NCBI RefSeq assembly: GCF_046483665.1 | Contig: NZ_JAWOCR010000021.1 | Location: 1 to 64,000, forward strand | Origin: Thiohalophilus sp046483665 | GTDB taxonomy: Bacteria; Pseudomonadota; Gammaproteobacteria; UBA6429; Thiohalophilaceae | Length of the DNA: 64,000 nucleotides | Direction of reading: 5' to 3' | In this document: positions 1 to 8,619 of the stretch, piece after piece | Position numbering within the stretch: position 1 is the first letter of the stretch | How the letters are laid out: each line of letters starts with the position of its first letter | The notes under the pieces: model-generated | What the model was told of the DNA's origin: nothing | Databases searched by the model: none | What the model saw: the letters and a program-made list of their open reading frames with translations, nothing else | Made by a program: the position numbers and the translations under genes

Positions 1-106
1 TATTGCCAAACAGTTTAACCCGGGAACGTAACGGTTTGTCGTTGACAGGCCGTTTGCCGGTCTGAAGACGGGTCCCGTCTTGCGAGGAAGTTTTTTCTGC
101 CGTCAT
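1..106 (-). CDS. N-terminal fragment of a leftward gene, possibly phosphoenolpyruvate carboxylase
   Basis: A leftward reading frame starts with ATG at 106 and runs off the window edge, giving 35 residues that end in LRSRVKLFGN. From memory, the beginning of phosphoenolpyruvate carboxylases in related gammaproteobacteria reads similarly (LRxRVKLFGNLLG), after a short variable hydrophilic leader like the one here. PEP carboxylase makes oxaloacetate from PEP and bicarbonate. The call rests on about ten residues. The Shine-Dalgarno is weak. A TATAAT lies upstream on the same strand (144-149), and pgi is divergent. Confidence 0.4.
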   Translation of the reverse strand, partial: MTAEKTSSQDGTRLQTGKRPVNDKPLRSRVKLFGN

Positions 107-143
107 ATCCGCTGCTTGTGTATCGGTTGCAAAATGACCGCAC

Positions 144-149
144 ATTATA
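144..149 (-). promoter_or_regulatory. TATAAT -10 element for the leftward gene
   Basis: On the minus strand this is a perfect TATAAT about 38 bases before the ATG at 106. No good -35 hexamer sits 16-18 bases upstream, so the assignment is tentative. Confidence 0.3.
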
Positions 150-286
150 GCCGTCAAAGCGGTGAGTGTGTTCCTTGACGTAATATTTTCTATGTGATCT
201 TACACGGAAATTTACAAGGGTTGCCTTGCCGGTGCAGCGTGTTAGTATCTTTATTACCACCGTAAGTCAATGAATTATTACGAATA

Positions 287-1966
287 ATGACAGGTATGCC
301 AATGGACTCTGCCCCCGAATCCCGTACCGCCCTGCCGCCCTGGCAGGCTCTGCAGCGCCAAGCTGAAGCCATCGAATCGGTCCATATGCGCGAGCTGTTC
401 GACAGCGATCCGGGTCGTTTTGCCCGGTTTTCCCTGGCGCTGGATGATTTGCTGCTGGATTATTCCAAAAACCGGATCACCGACGAGATACGCGAGCAGT
501 TGCTGGAACTGGCCAGGCAGTGCGAATTGCCGACCTGGATCGAGCGCATGTTCCGCGGCGAGATGATCAACCATACCGAACAGCGTGCCGTGCTGCACAC
601 AGCGCTGCGCGATCCCGAGTCGGATCCCATCCTGATCGAGGGGGAGGATGTCCTGTCCCAGGTCCGGGCGGTACTTGCGCAGATGCGCGAACTCAGTGAT
701 GCCGTCCGTTCCCGTCAGTGGCGGGGCTATACCGGCCAGCCGATCACCGACGTGGTGAATATCGGGGTGGGCGGTTCGGATCTGGGACCGGTGATGGCCT
801 GCGAGGCCCTGCGGCCCTATGCCATCCACGATCTGCGCATGCATTTTGTTTCCAACGTCGACGAGAATCACATTCTCGACACGCTGGAGTCGATCAAGCC
901 CGAAACCACTCTGTTTATTATCGTCTCCAAGAGCTTTACCACGCAGGATACCCTGGTCAATGCCAAAACCGCGCGTAAATGGTTCCGCCGTGTCGCCGGA
1001 GACGAGAGCACGATCGAACGTCATTTTATCGCGGTCAGTGATAACGTTCCGGCGGCCGTGGAGTTCGGCATTCCCGAGTCCAATATTTTTCGCATGTGGG
1101 ACTGGGTCGGTGGCCGCTATTCCATGTGGTCGGCGGTGGGCCTGAGTATCGCCATTTCGGTGGGCATGGATCATTTCGAGGCCATGTTACAGGGGGCCTG
1201 CGATATGGATCGCCATTTTCGCAGTGCGCCACTGGAACAGAATATGCCGGTGATTCTGGGTTTGCTCGGTATCTGGTATAACAACTTTCTGGGCGCCCAG
1301 ACCTATGCTGTATTGCCCTATGATCAGCATCTCAAATACCTGCCTGATTATCTGCGCCAGATGGATATGGAAAGCAACGGCAAAAGCGTGGATCGTCGAG
1401 GTAACCCGATTACCGATTACGAGACCGGACCGGTTCTGTTCGGCCAGCTGGGGATCACCGGCCAGCATGCGTTTTATCAACTGATGCATCAGGGCACCAA
1501 ACTGATTCCGGCGGACATTATCGCGCCGATTACCAGTCTGCATTGTATACGCGATCATCATCGTACCCTGATGTCCAATGTCTTTGCCCAGACCGAAGCC
1601 TTCATGCGTGGCAAGACCGACACCGAAGCACGCGCCGATATGCAGGCTCAGGGACTGGATGAAGCGGAGATCGAACGGCTGTTACCCTATCGCCTGTTTC
1701 CGGGCAACAAACCGACCAATACGCTCTTGTTTCGCACCCTCGATCCCCGCACTCTGGGACGGCTCATCGCCCTGTATGAGCACAAGGTCTTCGTGCAGGG
1801 CGTGATCTGGAATATCAATTCCTTCGATCAATGGGGGGTGGAACTGGGTAAACAACTGGCGGCGAAAATCCTGCCCGAACTGGAAGATAGCAACTCCATC
1901 GACAGTCACGACGCCTCGACCAACGGCCTGATCAACTACTACAAGGGATTGCGTCCAGACAAGTAA
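287..1966 (+). CDS. pgi: Glucose-6-phosphate isomerase
   Basis: This cytoplasmic enzyme interconverts glucose-6-phosphate and fructose-6-phosphate in glycolysis and gluconeogenesis. The 559-residue product matches the usual bacterial length (E. coli 549). The first family signature (VGGRYSMWSAVG) is near residue 274 and the second (FDQWGVELGK) near 515-521, which carries the catalytic Lys. The catalytic Glu lies in MESNGKS near 361 and the His in GQHAFYQ near 393. In-frame ATGs at 287, 296 and 302 all have weak ribosome sites; the first was taken. It is monocistronic, with a repeat pair and a convergent tRNA gene downstream. Confidence 0.97.
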   Translation: MTGMPMDSAPESRTALPPWQALQRQAEAIESVHMRELFDSDPGRFARFSLALDDLLLDYSKNRITDEIREQLLELARQCELPTWIERMFRGEMINHTEQRAVLHTALRDPESDPILIEGEDVLSQVRAVLAQMRELSDAVRSRQWRGYTGQPITDVVNIGVGGSDLGPVMACEALRPYAIHDLRMHFVSNVDENHILDTLESIKPETTLFIIVSKSFTTQDTLVNAKTARKWFRRVAGDESTIERHFIAVSDNVPAAVEFGIPESNIFRMWDWVGGRYSMWSAVGLSIAISVGMDHFEAMLQGACDMDRHFRSAPLEQNMPVILGLLGIWYNNFLGAQTYAVLPYDQHLKYLPDYLRQMDMESNGKSVDRRGNPITDYETGPVLFGQLGITGQHAFYQLMHQGTKLIPADIIAPITSLHCIRDHHRTLMSNVFAQTEAFMRGKTDTEARADMQAQGLDEAEIERLLPYRLFPGNKPTNTLLFRTLDPRTLGRLIALYEHKVFVQGVIWNINSFDQWGVELGKQLAAKILPELEDSNSIDSHDASTNGLINYYKGLRPDK

Positions 1967-1970
1967 CAGA

Positions 1971-2126
1971 GCCGAGGGACGAGTTACGAGGGACGAGGAA
2001 AAGCGATTGCGCCCAACTCTGTTATATTGCCAGGTCACGCTGCGTTACATTAACGGATAATTTAGGAATCAATGGAGGGTAGGGAGGTTTGTTTACTCGG
2101 CCCTCGGCCCTCGTAACTCGTCCCTG
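1971..2126. repeat. Inverted pair of GAGGGACGAG-type dispersed repeat
   Basis: A copy at 1971-1999 (GCCGAGGGACGAGTTACGAG and onward) is mirrored by its reverse complement at 2097-2126 (CTCGGCCCTCGTAACTCGTC). They bracket about 97 bases just after pgi and before tRNA-Leu. A second inverted pair of the same motif flanks 46154-46283. No coding capacity or transposase is present. Confidence 0.75.
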
Positions 2127-2135
2127 TGTTGTAGA

Positions 2136-2220
2136 TGGTAGCGCTCCCCGGACTCGAACCGGGACGGGTTGCCCCACGGCATTTTGAGTGCCGCGTGTCT
2201 ACCAATTCCACCAGAGCGCC
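2136..2220 (-). tRNA. tRNA-Leu (CAA anticodon)
   Basis: The minus strand folds as an 85-base class II tRNA. The acceptor is GGCGCTC paired with GAGCGCT (first pair G-U), then discriminator A and an encoded CCA. The D arm contains AATTGGTAGA. The anticodon loop CTCAAAA gives anticodon CAA, reading UUG. A long variable arm (GTGGGGCAACCC) is present and the T loop is GTTCGAGTC. It lies convergent with pgi and divergent from queA. Confidence 0.97.
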
Positions 2221-2308
2221 ATTGCGGCGGCCATTATAGGCAAATCGGGCCGCGGTTGTAAGGGCGTTTTGGCGTCGAACGCGTTCAAATCTGCTACTAT
2301 GCGCCGCC

Positions 2309-3349
2309 ATGCGACGCCAGGATTTTCATTTTGATCTGCCCGAGGAGCTGATCGCCCAGGTTCCCGCTGCCCGGCGACGGGACAGTCGTCTGCTGTGCTT
2401 GGATGGCGTCACGGGGGAGATCGCGGATCGGCAGTTTGTGGACTTGCTAGAGTTGCTGCAGGCCGGCGATCTGCTGGTGATGAACGATACCCGGGTGATT
2501 CCGGCACGGTTGTTCGGGCACAAGGCGAGCGGCGGGCAGATCGAGGTACTGGTCGAGCGGTTGCTGGATGAGACTGACTTGCTGGCTCACGTGCGCGCCA
2601 GCAAAAGCCCCAGGGCGGGCACGGCACTGCATTTGAGCGATAGCGTGAGTGCGACGGTACTGGGGCGTGAGGGAGAGCTGTTTCGTCTGCGGCTCACCGA
2701 TCGTGACGATCCCGAACGCACTCTGCTGGCGATACTGGACGAGCTGGGACACATGCCGCTGCCACCCTATATCCGTCGAGCTGATGCACTGGCGGATCGG
2801 GAGCGGTATCAGACCGTGTTTGCCCGACGCCCCGGCGCAGTGGCCGCCCCCACTGCCGGACTCCATTTTGATGAGGCCCTGCTGGCCCAGCTGGCCCGGC
2901 AGGGGATCGAGACCGCCTGGGTGACCCTGCATGTCGGCGCCGGCACCTTTCAGCCGGTGCGGGTGGAGAATATTCGCGAACATCACATGCACGCCGAATG
3001 GGTCGAGGTAAACGAGACCGTTTGTCAGCAGGTCGAACAGACCCGTCAGCGGGGCGGGCGGGTGATCGCGGTGGGCACCACCAGCGTGCGTTGTCTGGAA
3101 TCCGCCGCACGCGACGGGCAACTGCAACAGTTCACCGGTGACACGGATATCTTTATCTATCCGGGCTATGAATTTCAGATCGTCGACGGGCTGATTACCA
3201 ACTTCCACCTGCCCGAATCGACCCTGCTGATGCTGGTCTGCGCCTTCGCCGGCTACGACAACGTCATGCGCGCCTACCGCCACGCCGTCGAACAGCGCTA
3301 CCGCTTCTTCAGCTACGGTGATGCGATGTACCTCACTCGTAGTGAGTGA
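2309..3349 (+). CDS. queA: S-adenosylmethionine:tRNA ribosyltransferase-isomerase
   Basis: QueA transfers and isomerises the ribosyl part of SAM onto 7-aminomethyl-7-deazaguanine in tRNA, forming epoxyqueuosine, the penultimate step of queuosine synthesis. The 346-residue length equals the family norm. Family hallmarks are the opening DFxFDLPEELIAQ, the MNDTRVIPARL segment near residue 60, APTAGLHFD near 185, HVGAGTFQPVR near 215 and NFHLPESTLLMLV near 300. It precedes tgt, the earlier enzyme of the same pathway, but about 200 bases of repeat-rich DNA separate them, so co-transcription is uncertain. Confidence 0.97.
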   Translation: MRRQDFHFDLPEELIAQVPAARRRDSRLLCLDGVTGEIADRQFVDLLELLQAGDLLVMNDTRVIPARLFGHKASGGQIEVLVERLLDETDLLAHVRASKSPRAGTALHLSDSVSATVLGREGELFRLRLTDRDDPERTLLAILDELGHMPLPPYIRRADALADRERYQTVFARRPGAVAAPTAGLHFDEALLAQLARQGIETAWVTLHVGAGTFQPVRVENIREHHMHAEWVEVNETVCQQVEQTRQRGGRVIAVGTTSVRCLESAARDGQLQQFTGDTDIFIYPGYEFQIVDGLITNFHLPESTLLMLVCAFAGYDNVMRAYRHAVEQRYRFFSYGDAMYLTRSE

Positions 3350-3358
3350 TGGATATTC

Positions 3359-3510
3359 AACGCAGAGGGCGCGGAGACGCAGAGGCGCGGAGTGTGTGAA
3401 AATATAATTTTGAATTTTGAATTCTAAATTTTGAATTTCAGGGGACGGCTTCCATTCACAATTCAAAATTATTTTCTCTGCGTCTCCGCGCCTCTGCGAA
3501 CTCCGCGTTA
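3359..3510. repeat. Inverted pair of ACGCAGAG-type repeat around an AT-rich repeat core
   Basis: The left arm at 3359-3393 (AACGCAGAGGGCGCGGAGAC and onward) is the approximate reverse complement of 3475-3510 (CTCTGCGTCTCCGCGCCTCT and onward). The spacer holds tandem TTTTGAATT units (3408-3440) and an inverted AATTCAAAATT (3460-3470). The whole stretch could fold as one long hairpin between queA and tgt. Related arms occur near 9000, 9228, 11021, 39262, 48343 and 52752. Confidence 0.8.
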
Positions 3511-3546
3511 TTTTTCCAGAGCATTTAAATAGAGTGAAGATTTTCG

Positions 3547-4662
3547 GTGAAATTTGAATTATTGCAATCCGATGGCGAGGCCCGACGAGGGCGGTTGAGT
3601 TTCGAGCGCGGGACGGTGGAGACGCCGGCGTTTATGCCGGTGGGGACTTACGGCACGGTCAAGGCGATGACGCCGGAGGAATTGCGCGAACTGGGCGCGG
3701 AGATTGTGCTGGGCAACACCTTCCATCTGATGCTGCGCCCGGGGACCGGGGTGATCGAAGCGCATGGTGACTTGCATGATTTTATGCACTGGGAGGGGCC
3801 GATTCTGACTGACTCGGGCGGTTTCCAGGTCTGGAGCCTGGGCAAGTTGCGCAAGATTTCCGAACAGGGCGTTCATTTCGCCTCTCCGGTAGATGGCAAT
3901 CAGGTCTTTATGGGTCCCGAGGAATCCATGGCGGTACAGCGCACGCTGGGCTCGGACATTGTCATGATCTTTGATGAATGTACGCCTTATCCGGCGGAGG
4001 AGGATGAAGCGCGGGTTTCAATGGAGCTGTCGTTGCGCTGGGCCGAACGCTGCAAGACGGCGCATGGCGATAGTCCATCTGCCCTGTTCGGTATCGTGCA
4101 GGGGGGGATGTACGAATCGCTGCGCCAGGCATCGCTGGATGGTCTCACCCGGATCGGTTTTGACGGTTATGCCATCGGCGGGCTGTCGGTGGGTGAACCG
4201 AAGGCAGATATGCTGCGGATTCTGGATTTTCTGGGCCCGCGGTTGCCGGTCGACACGCCCCGTTATCTGATGGGGGTGGGCAAGCCGGAAGACCTGGTTG
4301 AGGGGGTACGCCGGGGCATCGATATGTTCGATTGCGTGATACCGACCCGCAACGCCCGCAACGGCTTCATCTTTACCTCCACGGGGCTGCTGCGCATTCG
4401 CAACAGCCAGTTTCGCACCGACACACGGCCGCTTGATCCGGGCTGTGATTGCTACACCTGCCGGCATTACAGCCGGGCCTATTTGCGCCATCTGGACAAA
4501 ACCGGTGAGATCCTCGGTTCCCGGCTCAATACCCTGCATAACCTTCACTACTATCAGCACCTGATGGCGCAGCTGCGCGAGGCGATTGCGGCCAGCCAGC
4601 TGGAACAGTTCGTCGCCGATTTCTACACCAAACGCTCGCAAGCTGTGCCGGCTATGTCATAA
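3547..4662 (+). CDS. tgt: tRNA-guanine transglycosylase
   Basis: Tgt exchanges guanine-34 for preQ1 in tRNAs with GUN anticodons, the committing step of queuosine insertion. The 371-residue protein carries the nucleophilic Asp regions LTDSGGFQ near residue 89 and MFDCVIPTRNARNG near 262. The base-recognition loop GIVQGG is near 188. The zinc site is CDCYTC plus a following Cys/His (near 300-330). Translation starts at GTG 3547, which aligns with the family N-terminus; the ribosome site is AGTGAAG. yajC follows 41 bases later, so a tgt-yajC-secDF operon is likely, as in other gammaproteobacteria. Confidence 0.97.
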   Translation: MKFELLQSDGEARRGRLSFERGTVETPAFMPVGTYGTVKAMTPEELRELGAEIVLGNTFHLMLRPGTGVIEAHGDLHDFMHWEGPILTDSGGFQVWSLGKLRKISEQGVHFASPVDGNQVFMGPEESMAVQRTLGSDIVMIFDECTPYPAEEDEARVSMELSLRWAERCKTAHGDSPSALFGIVQGGMYESLRQASLDGLTRIGFDGYAIGGLSVGEPKADMLRILDFLGPRLPVDTPRYLMGVGKPEDLVEGVRRGIDMFDCVIPTRNARNGFIFTSTGLLRIRNSQFRTDTRPLDPGCDCYTCRHYSRAYLRHLDKTGEILGSRLNTLHNLHYYQHLMAQLREAIAASQLEQFVADFYTKRSQAVPAMS

Positions 4663-4703
4663 TAGCGGGCCTCAAACCTCCAAAACGACAAGGGACAGAG
4701 ATT

Positions 4704-5045
4704 ATGAGCTTTTTCATTTCCGATGCCATGGCGCAGGCGGCGCCGGCAGCCCAAGAACCCAATATCATGTCGCAGCTGATTTTCTTTATCGGGATTTTCG
4801 TCATATTCTATTTTTTGCTGATTCGTCCGCAGCAAAAACGTGCCAAGGAACACCGTAATCTGGTCTCGGCCTTGTCCAAGGGGGATGAAGTAGTGACCAA
4901 CGGCGGTCTGGCCGGCAAGGTCACCGAAGTGGGGGACGAATACGTGAATCTGGAACTTGCCGACAATGTCGAGGTCAAGTTACAGAAGCAGTCGGTCGTG
5001 AATGTCCTGCCCAAGGGCACCCTGAAGACCATCAATAAAGAGTAA
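4704..5045 (+). CDS. yajC: Preprotein translocase accessory subunit YajC
   Basis: YajC is a small single-span inner-membrane protein that associates with SecDF and the SecYEG translocon. The 113-residue product has an Ala-rich N-terminus, a hydrophobic span near residues 27-46 (IFFIGIFVIFYFLLI), then RPQQKRAKEH, the family signature. A basic cytoplasmic domain follows (LVSALSKGDEVVTNGGLAGKV). The start ATG follows AGGGACAGAG. It sits directly upstream of secD, the conserved arrangement. Confidence 0.96.
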   Translation: MSFFISDAMAQAAPAAQEPNIMSQLIFFIGIFVIFYFLLIRPQQKRAKEHRNLVSALSKGDEVVTNGGLAGKVTEVGDEYVNLELADNVEVKLQKQSVVNVLPKGTLKTINKE

Positions 5046-5059
5046 CGTCGAACGCTTTT

Positions 5060-5080
5060 ACGGCCGCCTGGTGCGGCCGT
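5060..5080 (+). other. Stem-loop between yajC and secD
   Basis: ACGGCCGC pairs perfectly with GCGGCCGT across a five-base loop. There is no T tract afterwards, so it looks like an intra-operon hairpin (processing or mRNA stability) rather than a terminator. Confidence 0.5.
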
Positions 5081-5104
5081 CGCCTCAATTCGGAATCGAG
5101 TCTC

Positions 5105-6958
5105 ATGCTCAATCAGTACCCATTGTGGAAATATCTTCTGATCCTGCTGATCCTGATCGCGGGAGTGATCTATGCGCTGCCCAATGTCTATGGCACCGAC
5201 CCTTCGATCGAGATATCGGCCAATCGGGGCGCGGCGGTGGACAGTTCGACCCAGCACCGCGTGCGCGACCTGCTGGAAGGACATGAAATTGATTATCGGC
5301 GGATCACGCTGGATGAAACCGGGTTGATGGTTCGTTTTTCCGATGTGGATGAGCAGCTCAAAAGCAACGATTTGCTGCGCGAGAACCTGGGCGACGATTA
5401 TGTGGTGGCGATGAATCTGACGCCGGCCGCGCCGGGCTGGTTGTCTGGCCTGGGGGCGTTGCCCATGTATCTGGGACTCGACCTGCGCGGTGGTCTGCAC
5501 TTTTTGATGGAAGTGGATACTGAAACGGTCATGGAACAGACCTATGAGAATCTGGGCAATGAGCTGCGTACGGTCCTGCGCGAGGCCAAAGTGCGTTATC
5601 AGTCGGTCACCCAGCAGGACGGGGTGATTGAACTGCGATTTCCTGATGCCGACGTACGCGAAGCGGCCGATGCGGCTATCAGCCGGGAACGGCGTAATCT
5701 GCAATTGCGCGAGCGCGAATCGAACGGTGCCTATTATCTTCTGGCGTCATTGACGGAAAATGCGATTACTGAAATCAAACAGGCGGCGGTCAAGCAGAAC
5801 ATCACGACCCTGCGTAACCGTATCAATGAGCTGGGGGTCGCCGAGCCAATCGTGCAGCGTCAGGGCGATGAGCGCATCGTAGTGCAATTGCCCGGCGTGC
5901 AGGACAGCGCCCAGGTGAAAACCGTGATCAGCGCCACGGCCTCGCTGGAGTTTCGCCTGGTGGATGTGGAAAACGATGTCCGTGAAGCCCTGCAGGGCCG
6001 GGTACCGTTTGGCTCACGGCTTTACGAGGAACGCAGCGGGGATCCGATTTTGCTGAAAAAACGGGTCATTATCACCGGCGAGCGCATTACCAATGCCACC
6101 TCCGGTTTCGACCAGGAAACCGGATCCCCGGCGGTGTTTGTCAATCTCGACGGGGCCGGTTCCAGCCGCATGGCCAGCACCACCAAGCAGAACATCGGTA
6201 AACCGATGGCCGTGGTGTTCATCGAATACAAGCCGGAAATCATTCGCGAAGACGGCGAAGAAAAGGTCGTCAACCGCAAGGTCGAGGAAGTGATCAACGT
6301 CGCCACGATTCGGGGTGTCTTCAGTAATCGATTCCAGATTACCGGTCTGGAGCCGGAAGAGTCCCGTAATCTGGCCCTGTTGCTGCGCGCCGGCGCGCTG
6401 GCCGCGCCGATCCGGATTATCGAGGAGCGCACCATCGGCCCAAGCCTGGGTAAGGACAACATCGAGCAGGGTACCAGTTCGGTTATCATCGGCATGATTC
6501 TGGTGCTGGCATTCATGGCCTTCTGGTATCGCGGTTTCGGTCTGGTGGCCAATGTGGCACTGGTGGTGAACCTGGTGCTGATCGTGGCGGTACTCTCCCT
6601 GTTGCAGGCCACGCTGACCCTGCCCGGAATCGCGGGAATTGTCCTGACCGTGGGCATGGCGGTGGATGCCAATGTGCTGATCTTCGAGCGTATCCGCGAG
6701 GAGTTGAAAAATGGTAATTCGCCCCAGGCCTCGATCAGTTCCGGCTATGCCAAGGCGCTGTCGACCATAGCCGATGCCAACATTACCACCCTGATCGCCG
6801 CGGTAGTGTTGTTTGTCTTTGGTACCGGGCCCATCAAGGGCTTCGCCATTACCCTGTCCATCGGAATTCTCACTTCCATGTTCACTGCGATTATGGGAAC
6901 CCGGGCGATTGTCAATCTTTCGGTGGGCGCCAAGAAATTGCGCAAACTGTCTATCTAG
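5105..6958 (+). CDS. secD: Protein translocase subunit SecD
   Basis: SecD forms with SecF a proton-driven RND-type complex that helps pull preproteins across the inner membrane. The 617-residue length matches E. coli SecD (615). An N-terminal membrane segment (residues 7-29) precedes a large periplasmic region with the DLRGGLHFLMEVD motif near 125. The C-terminal half has five further spans, including GIVLTVGMAVDANVLIFERIREE (near 510-532), the conserved span with the functional Asp. secF begins 18 bases after the stop, indicating tight coupling. Confidence 0.98.
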   Translation: MLNQYPLWKYLLILLILIAGVIYALPNVYGTDPSIEISANRGAAVDSSTQHRVRDLLEGHEIDYRRITLDETGLMVRFSDVDEQLKSNDLLRENLGDDYVVAMNLTPAAPGWLSGLGALPMYLGLDLRGGLHFLMEVDTETVMEQTYENLGNELRTVLREAKVRYQSVTQQDGVIELRFPDADVREAADAAISRERRNLQLRERESNGAYYLLASLTENAITEIKQAAVKQNITTLRNRINELGVAEPIVQRQGDERIVVQLPGVQDSAQVKTVISATASLEFRLVDVENDVREALQGRVPFGSRLYEERSGDPILLKKRVIITGERITNATSGFDQETGSPAVFVNLDGAGSSRMASTTKQNIGKPMAVVFIEYKPEIIREDGEEKVVNRKVEEVINVATIRGVFSNRFQITGLEPEESRNLALLLRAGALAAPIRIIEERTIGPSLGKDNIEQGTSSVIIGMILVLAFMAFWYRGFGLVANVALVVNLVLIVAVLSLLQATLTLPGIAGIVLTVGMAVDANVLIFERIREELKNGNSPQASISSGYAKALSTIADANITTLIAAVVLFVFGTGPIKGFAITLSIGILTSMFTAIMGTRAIVNLSVGAKKLRKLSI

Positions 6959-6976
6959 GGCAACAGGAATCGCGTC

Positions 6977-7912
6977 ATGCAGATTTTTCAGAACACCCGG
7001 TATAATTTTGTCGATAAACGTCGTTATGCGTTAATCCTGTCAGTGACTCTGTTGATCATTGCCATTGGCTCGCTGGCCACGCGCGGGTTGAACTTTGGTC
7101 TGGATTTTACCGGCGGGACGTTGCTGGAGGCTGGCTACAGTGAATCGAAGGAACTTGGACAGATTCGCCAGGCGCTGGAGGATGCCGGCTTCGACAGCGC
7201 GGTAGTCCAGCATTTTGGCAGTTCCCGGGATGTCGTCATTCGGCTGGCCCCCCAGGCCGAACAGGTCACGGCCATGTTGAGCGACGAGATTCTCAAGGTG
7301 TTGCGCGCAGAGGATGACTCGGTCGAGATGCGGCGGCAGGAGTTTGTCGGCCCGCAAGTCGGTGATGAATTGCGTGACGATGGTGGCCTGGCGATGATTA
7401 TCGCGCTGGCCTTTATCCTGATTTATGTCATGGCGCGCTTTGAATGGCGCTTTGCCGTCGGTTCCATCTCGGCACTGATCCATGATGTGGTCATTGTGAT
7501 CGGCTTTTTCTCGGTTACCGGAATGGAATTTGATTTGACGGTGCTGGCGGCCGTACTGGCCGTGATCGGTTACTCGCTCAATGACACTATCGTGGTGTTC
7601 GATCGCATTCGGGAGAACTTCCTGCGCATGCGCAAGAGTCCGCCCGCGGAGGTCATCAATACCTCGTTGAACCAGATCCTGTCACGTACCGTGGTGACCT
7701 CCATGACGACCATGCTGGTCGTGCTGGCGATGTTTTTCCTCGGTGGCGAACTGATTCATTCGTTCTCGGCTGCCTTGCTGGTGGGGATCGTCATCGGGAC
7801 CTACTCTTCCATTTACGTGGCAAGCTCAACCGCGCTGGCACTGAACATCAACAGCACGAACCTGATCCCGGTGGAAAAAGAGGGCGTCGACCAACCCGGT
7901 CAGGAGCTCTGA
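6977..7912 (+). CDS. secF: Protein translocase subunit SecF
   Basis: Partner of SecD in the SecDF complex. The 311-residue protein starts FQNTRYNFVDKR and has a first membrane segment near residues 18-36. The GLDFTGGTLLE motif in the first periplasmic part follows, then five more spans with VIGYSLNDTIVVFDRIREN near 200, the SecF counterpart of the SecD proton-path helix. Length is normal (E. coli 323). It is the last gene of the yajC-secD-secF unit, followed by an AT-rich repeat pair and an intrinsic terminator. Confidence 0.98.
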   Translation: MQIFQNTRYNFVDKRRYALILSVTLLIIAIGSLATRGLNFGLDFTGGTLLEAGYSESKELGQIRQALEDAGFDSAVVQHFGSSRDVVIRLAPQAEQVTAMLSDEILKVLRAEDDSVEMRRQEFVGPQVGDELRDDGGLAMIIALAFILIYVMARFEWRFAVGSISALIHDVVIVIGFFSVTGMEFDLTVLAAVLAVIGYSLNDTIVVFDRIRENFLRMRKSPPAEVINTSLNQILSRTVVTSMTTMLVVLAMFFLGGELIHSFSAALLVGIVIGTYSSIYVASSTALALNINSTNLIPVEKEGVDQPGQEL

Positions 7913-7913
7913 T

Positions 7914-8011
7914 TAATTCTGAATTCTGAATGTTGGATTTTGAGTTTGATCTGAATCGGATGGCAGGCTCTTATGGCCTGCCGCGAATTCAACATTCAAC
8001 ATTCAAAATTG
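7914..8011. repeat. Inverted AT-rich repeat pair TTCTGAATTCTGAATG / CATTCAACATTCAAAATT
   Basis: Left units (7915-7945: AATTCTGAATTCTGAATG and onward) face right units (7985-8010: GAATTCAACATTCAACATTC and onward) across a GC-rich centre. The same AT-rich motif forms the core of the repeat block after queA. Confidence 0.65.
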
Positions 8012-8013
8012 AC

Positions 8014-8040
8014 AAAGCCCGCGGTTGCGGGCTTTTTGTT
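8014..8040 (+). terminator. Intrinsic terminator after secF
   Basis: AAAGCCCGC pairs with GCGGGCTTT over a four-base GGTT loop, followed by TTGTTTTT. The A tract on the other side means it could also stop leftward transcription from the unknown gene ending at 8042. Confidence 0.9.
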
Positions 8041-8041
8041 T

Positions 8042-8401
8042 TTAGCGGGAATGGAATTTTTTGACGTCTTCCATGGGGTCGTGTTCGTCGACCCGGGGTC
8101 GGACCATACGGCAGACAGTGCTGCCGCGCACTTCGCATTCGGGATCGTTTTCATCCTGTTCGACGCTCTTGATGACAGTTTCCGCCCAGATTGAGGCGAT
8201 TCCCCATAGTGCCGCACCCAGAGCCAGGGTACCGAGACTGATACCCTCCGTGGCGAGCGGGCCACCGAAAAAGGCGTAAACGATACTGCTAATGCCGGCA
8301 ATCCAGAACACGGCGATCGGCGCGGCGCAACAGCCGGCACAACCATAACGGCAGACCGCGACCGGCGGTGCAAGCAAGGCAAGAATACTGCGTTTCACCA
8401 T
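8042..8401 (-). CDS. Small Cys-rich membrane protein of unknown function
   Basis: A 119-residue protein I do not recognise. A short basic N-terminus is followed by a hydrophobic stretch with four clustered cysteines (C17, C21, C24, C25 in CRYGCAGCC). Two likely membrane spans follow (about 26-47 and 50-75, Gly/Ala-rich) and then an acidic-basic soluble tail with two more Cys (ECEVRGSTVCR). The Cys cluster at a membrane boundary could bind a metal or cofactor, but no family motif is evident. The ribosome site is strong (GGAGGGGG before ATG). It converges on secF across a shared terminator. Confidence 0.7.
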   Translation of the reverse strand: MVKRSILALLAPPVAVCRYGCAGCCAAPIAVFWIAGISSIVYAFFGGPLATEGISLGTLALGAALWGIASIWAETVIKSVEQDENDPECEVRGSTVCRMVRPRVDEHDPMEDVKKFHSR

Positions 8402-8534
8402 CCCCCTCCTGACTATTCCTGTGGAATATGCTGGTGTAACGTAAGGTTACTGACTAGTAAGCATGAATTTTTTATGACGGTCAAATGAATTTTGCATCGA
8501 CAGAGGGTAAACAGGGAATAAAACCCCCCTTGTC

Positions 8535-8556
8535 AGGGAGATAATACCCTCCCTGT
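8535..8556. other. Hairpin in the gap 8402-8619
   Basis: CAGGGAG pairs with CTCCCTG over eight bases. The gap between the two small leftward genes holds this hairpin and presumably the promoter of the 8042-8401 gene. No open frame of note is seen. Confidence 0.35.
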
Positions 8557-8619
8557 CGAGATCGGCCGATGAGGGAATGAAAGACTCGGGACGGGAAAGC
8601 GCGCTGTAACAGGGGCCCC

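Noticed and set aside
3359..3510. Possible CRISPR array from the repeated ACGCAGAG units
   Set aside because: Units are inverted, degenerate, irregularly spaced and scattered over 50 kb; there are no cas genes.
5060..5080. Terminator between yajC and secD
   Set aside because: The stem lacks a T tract and lies inside a conserved operon.
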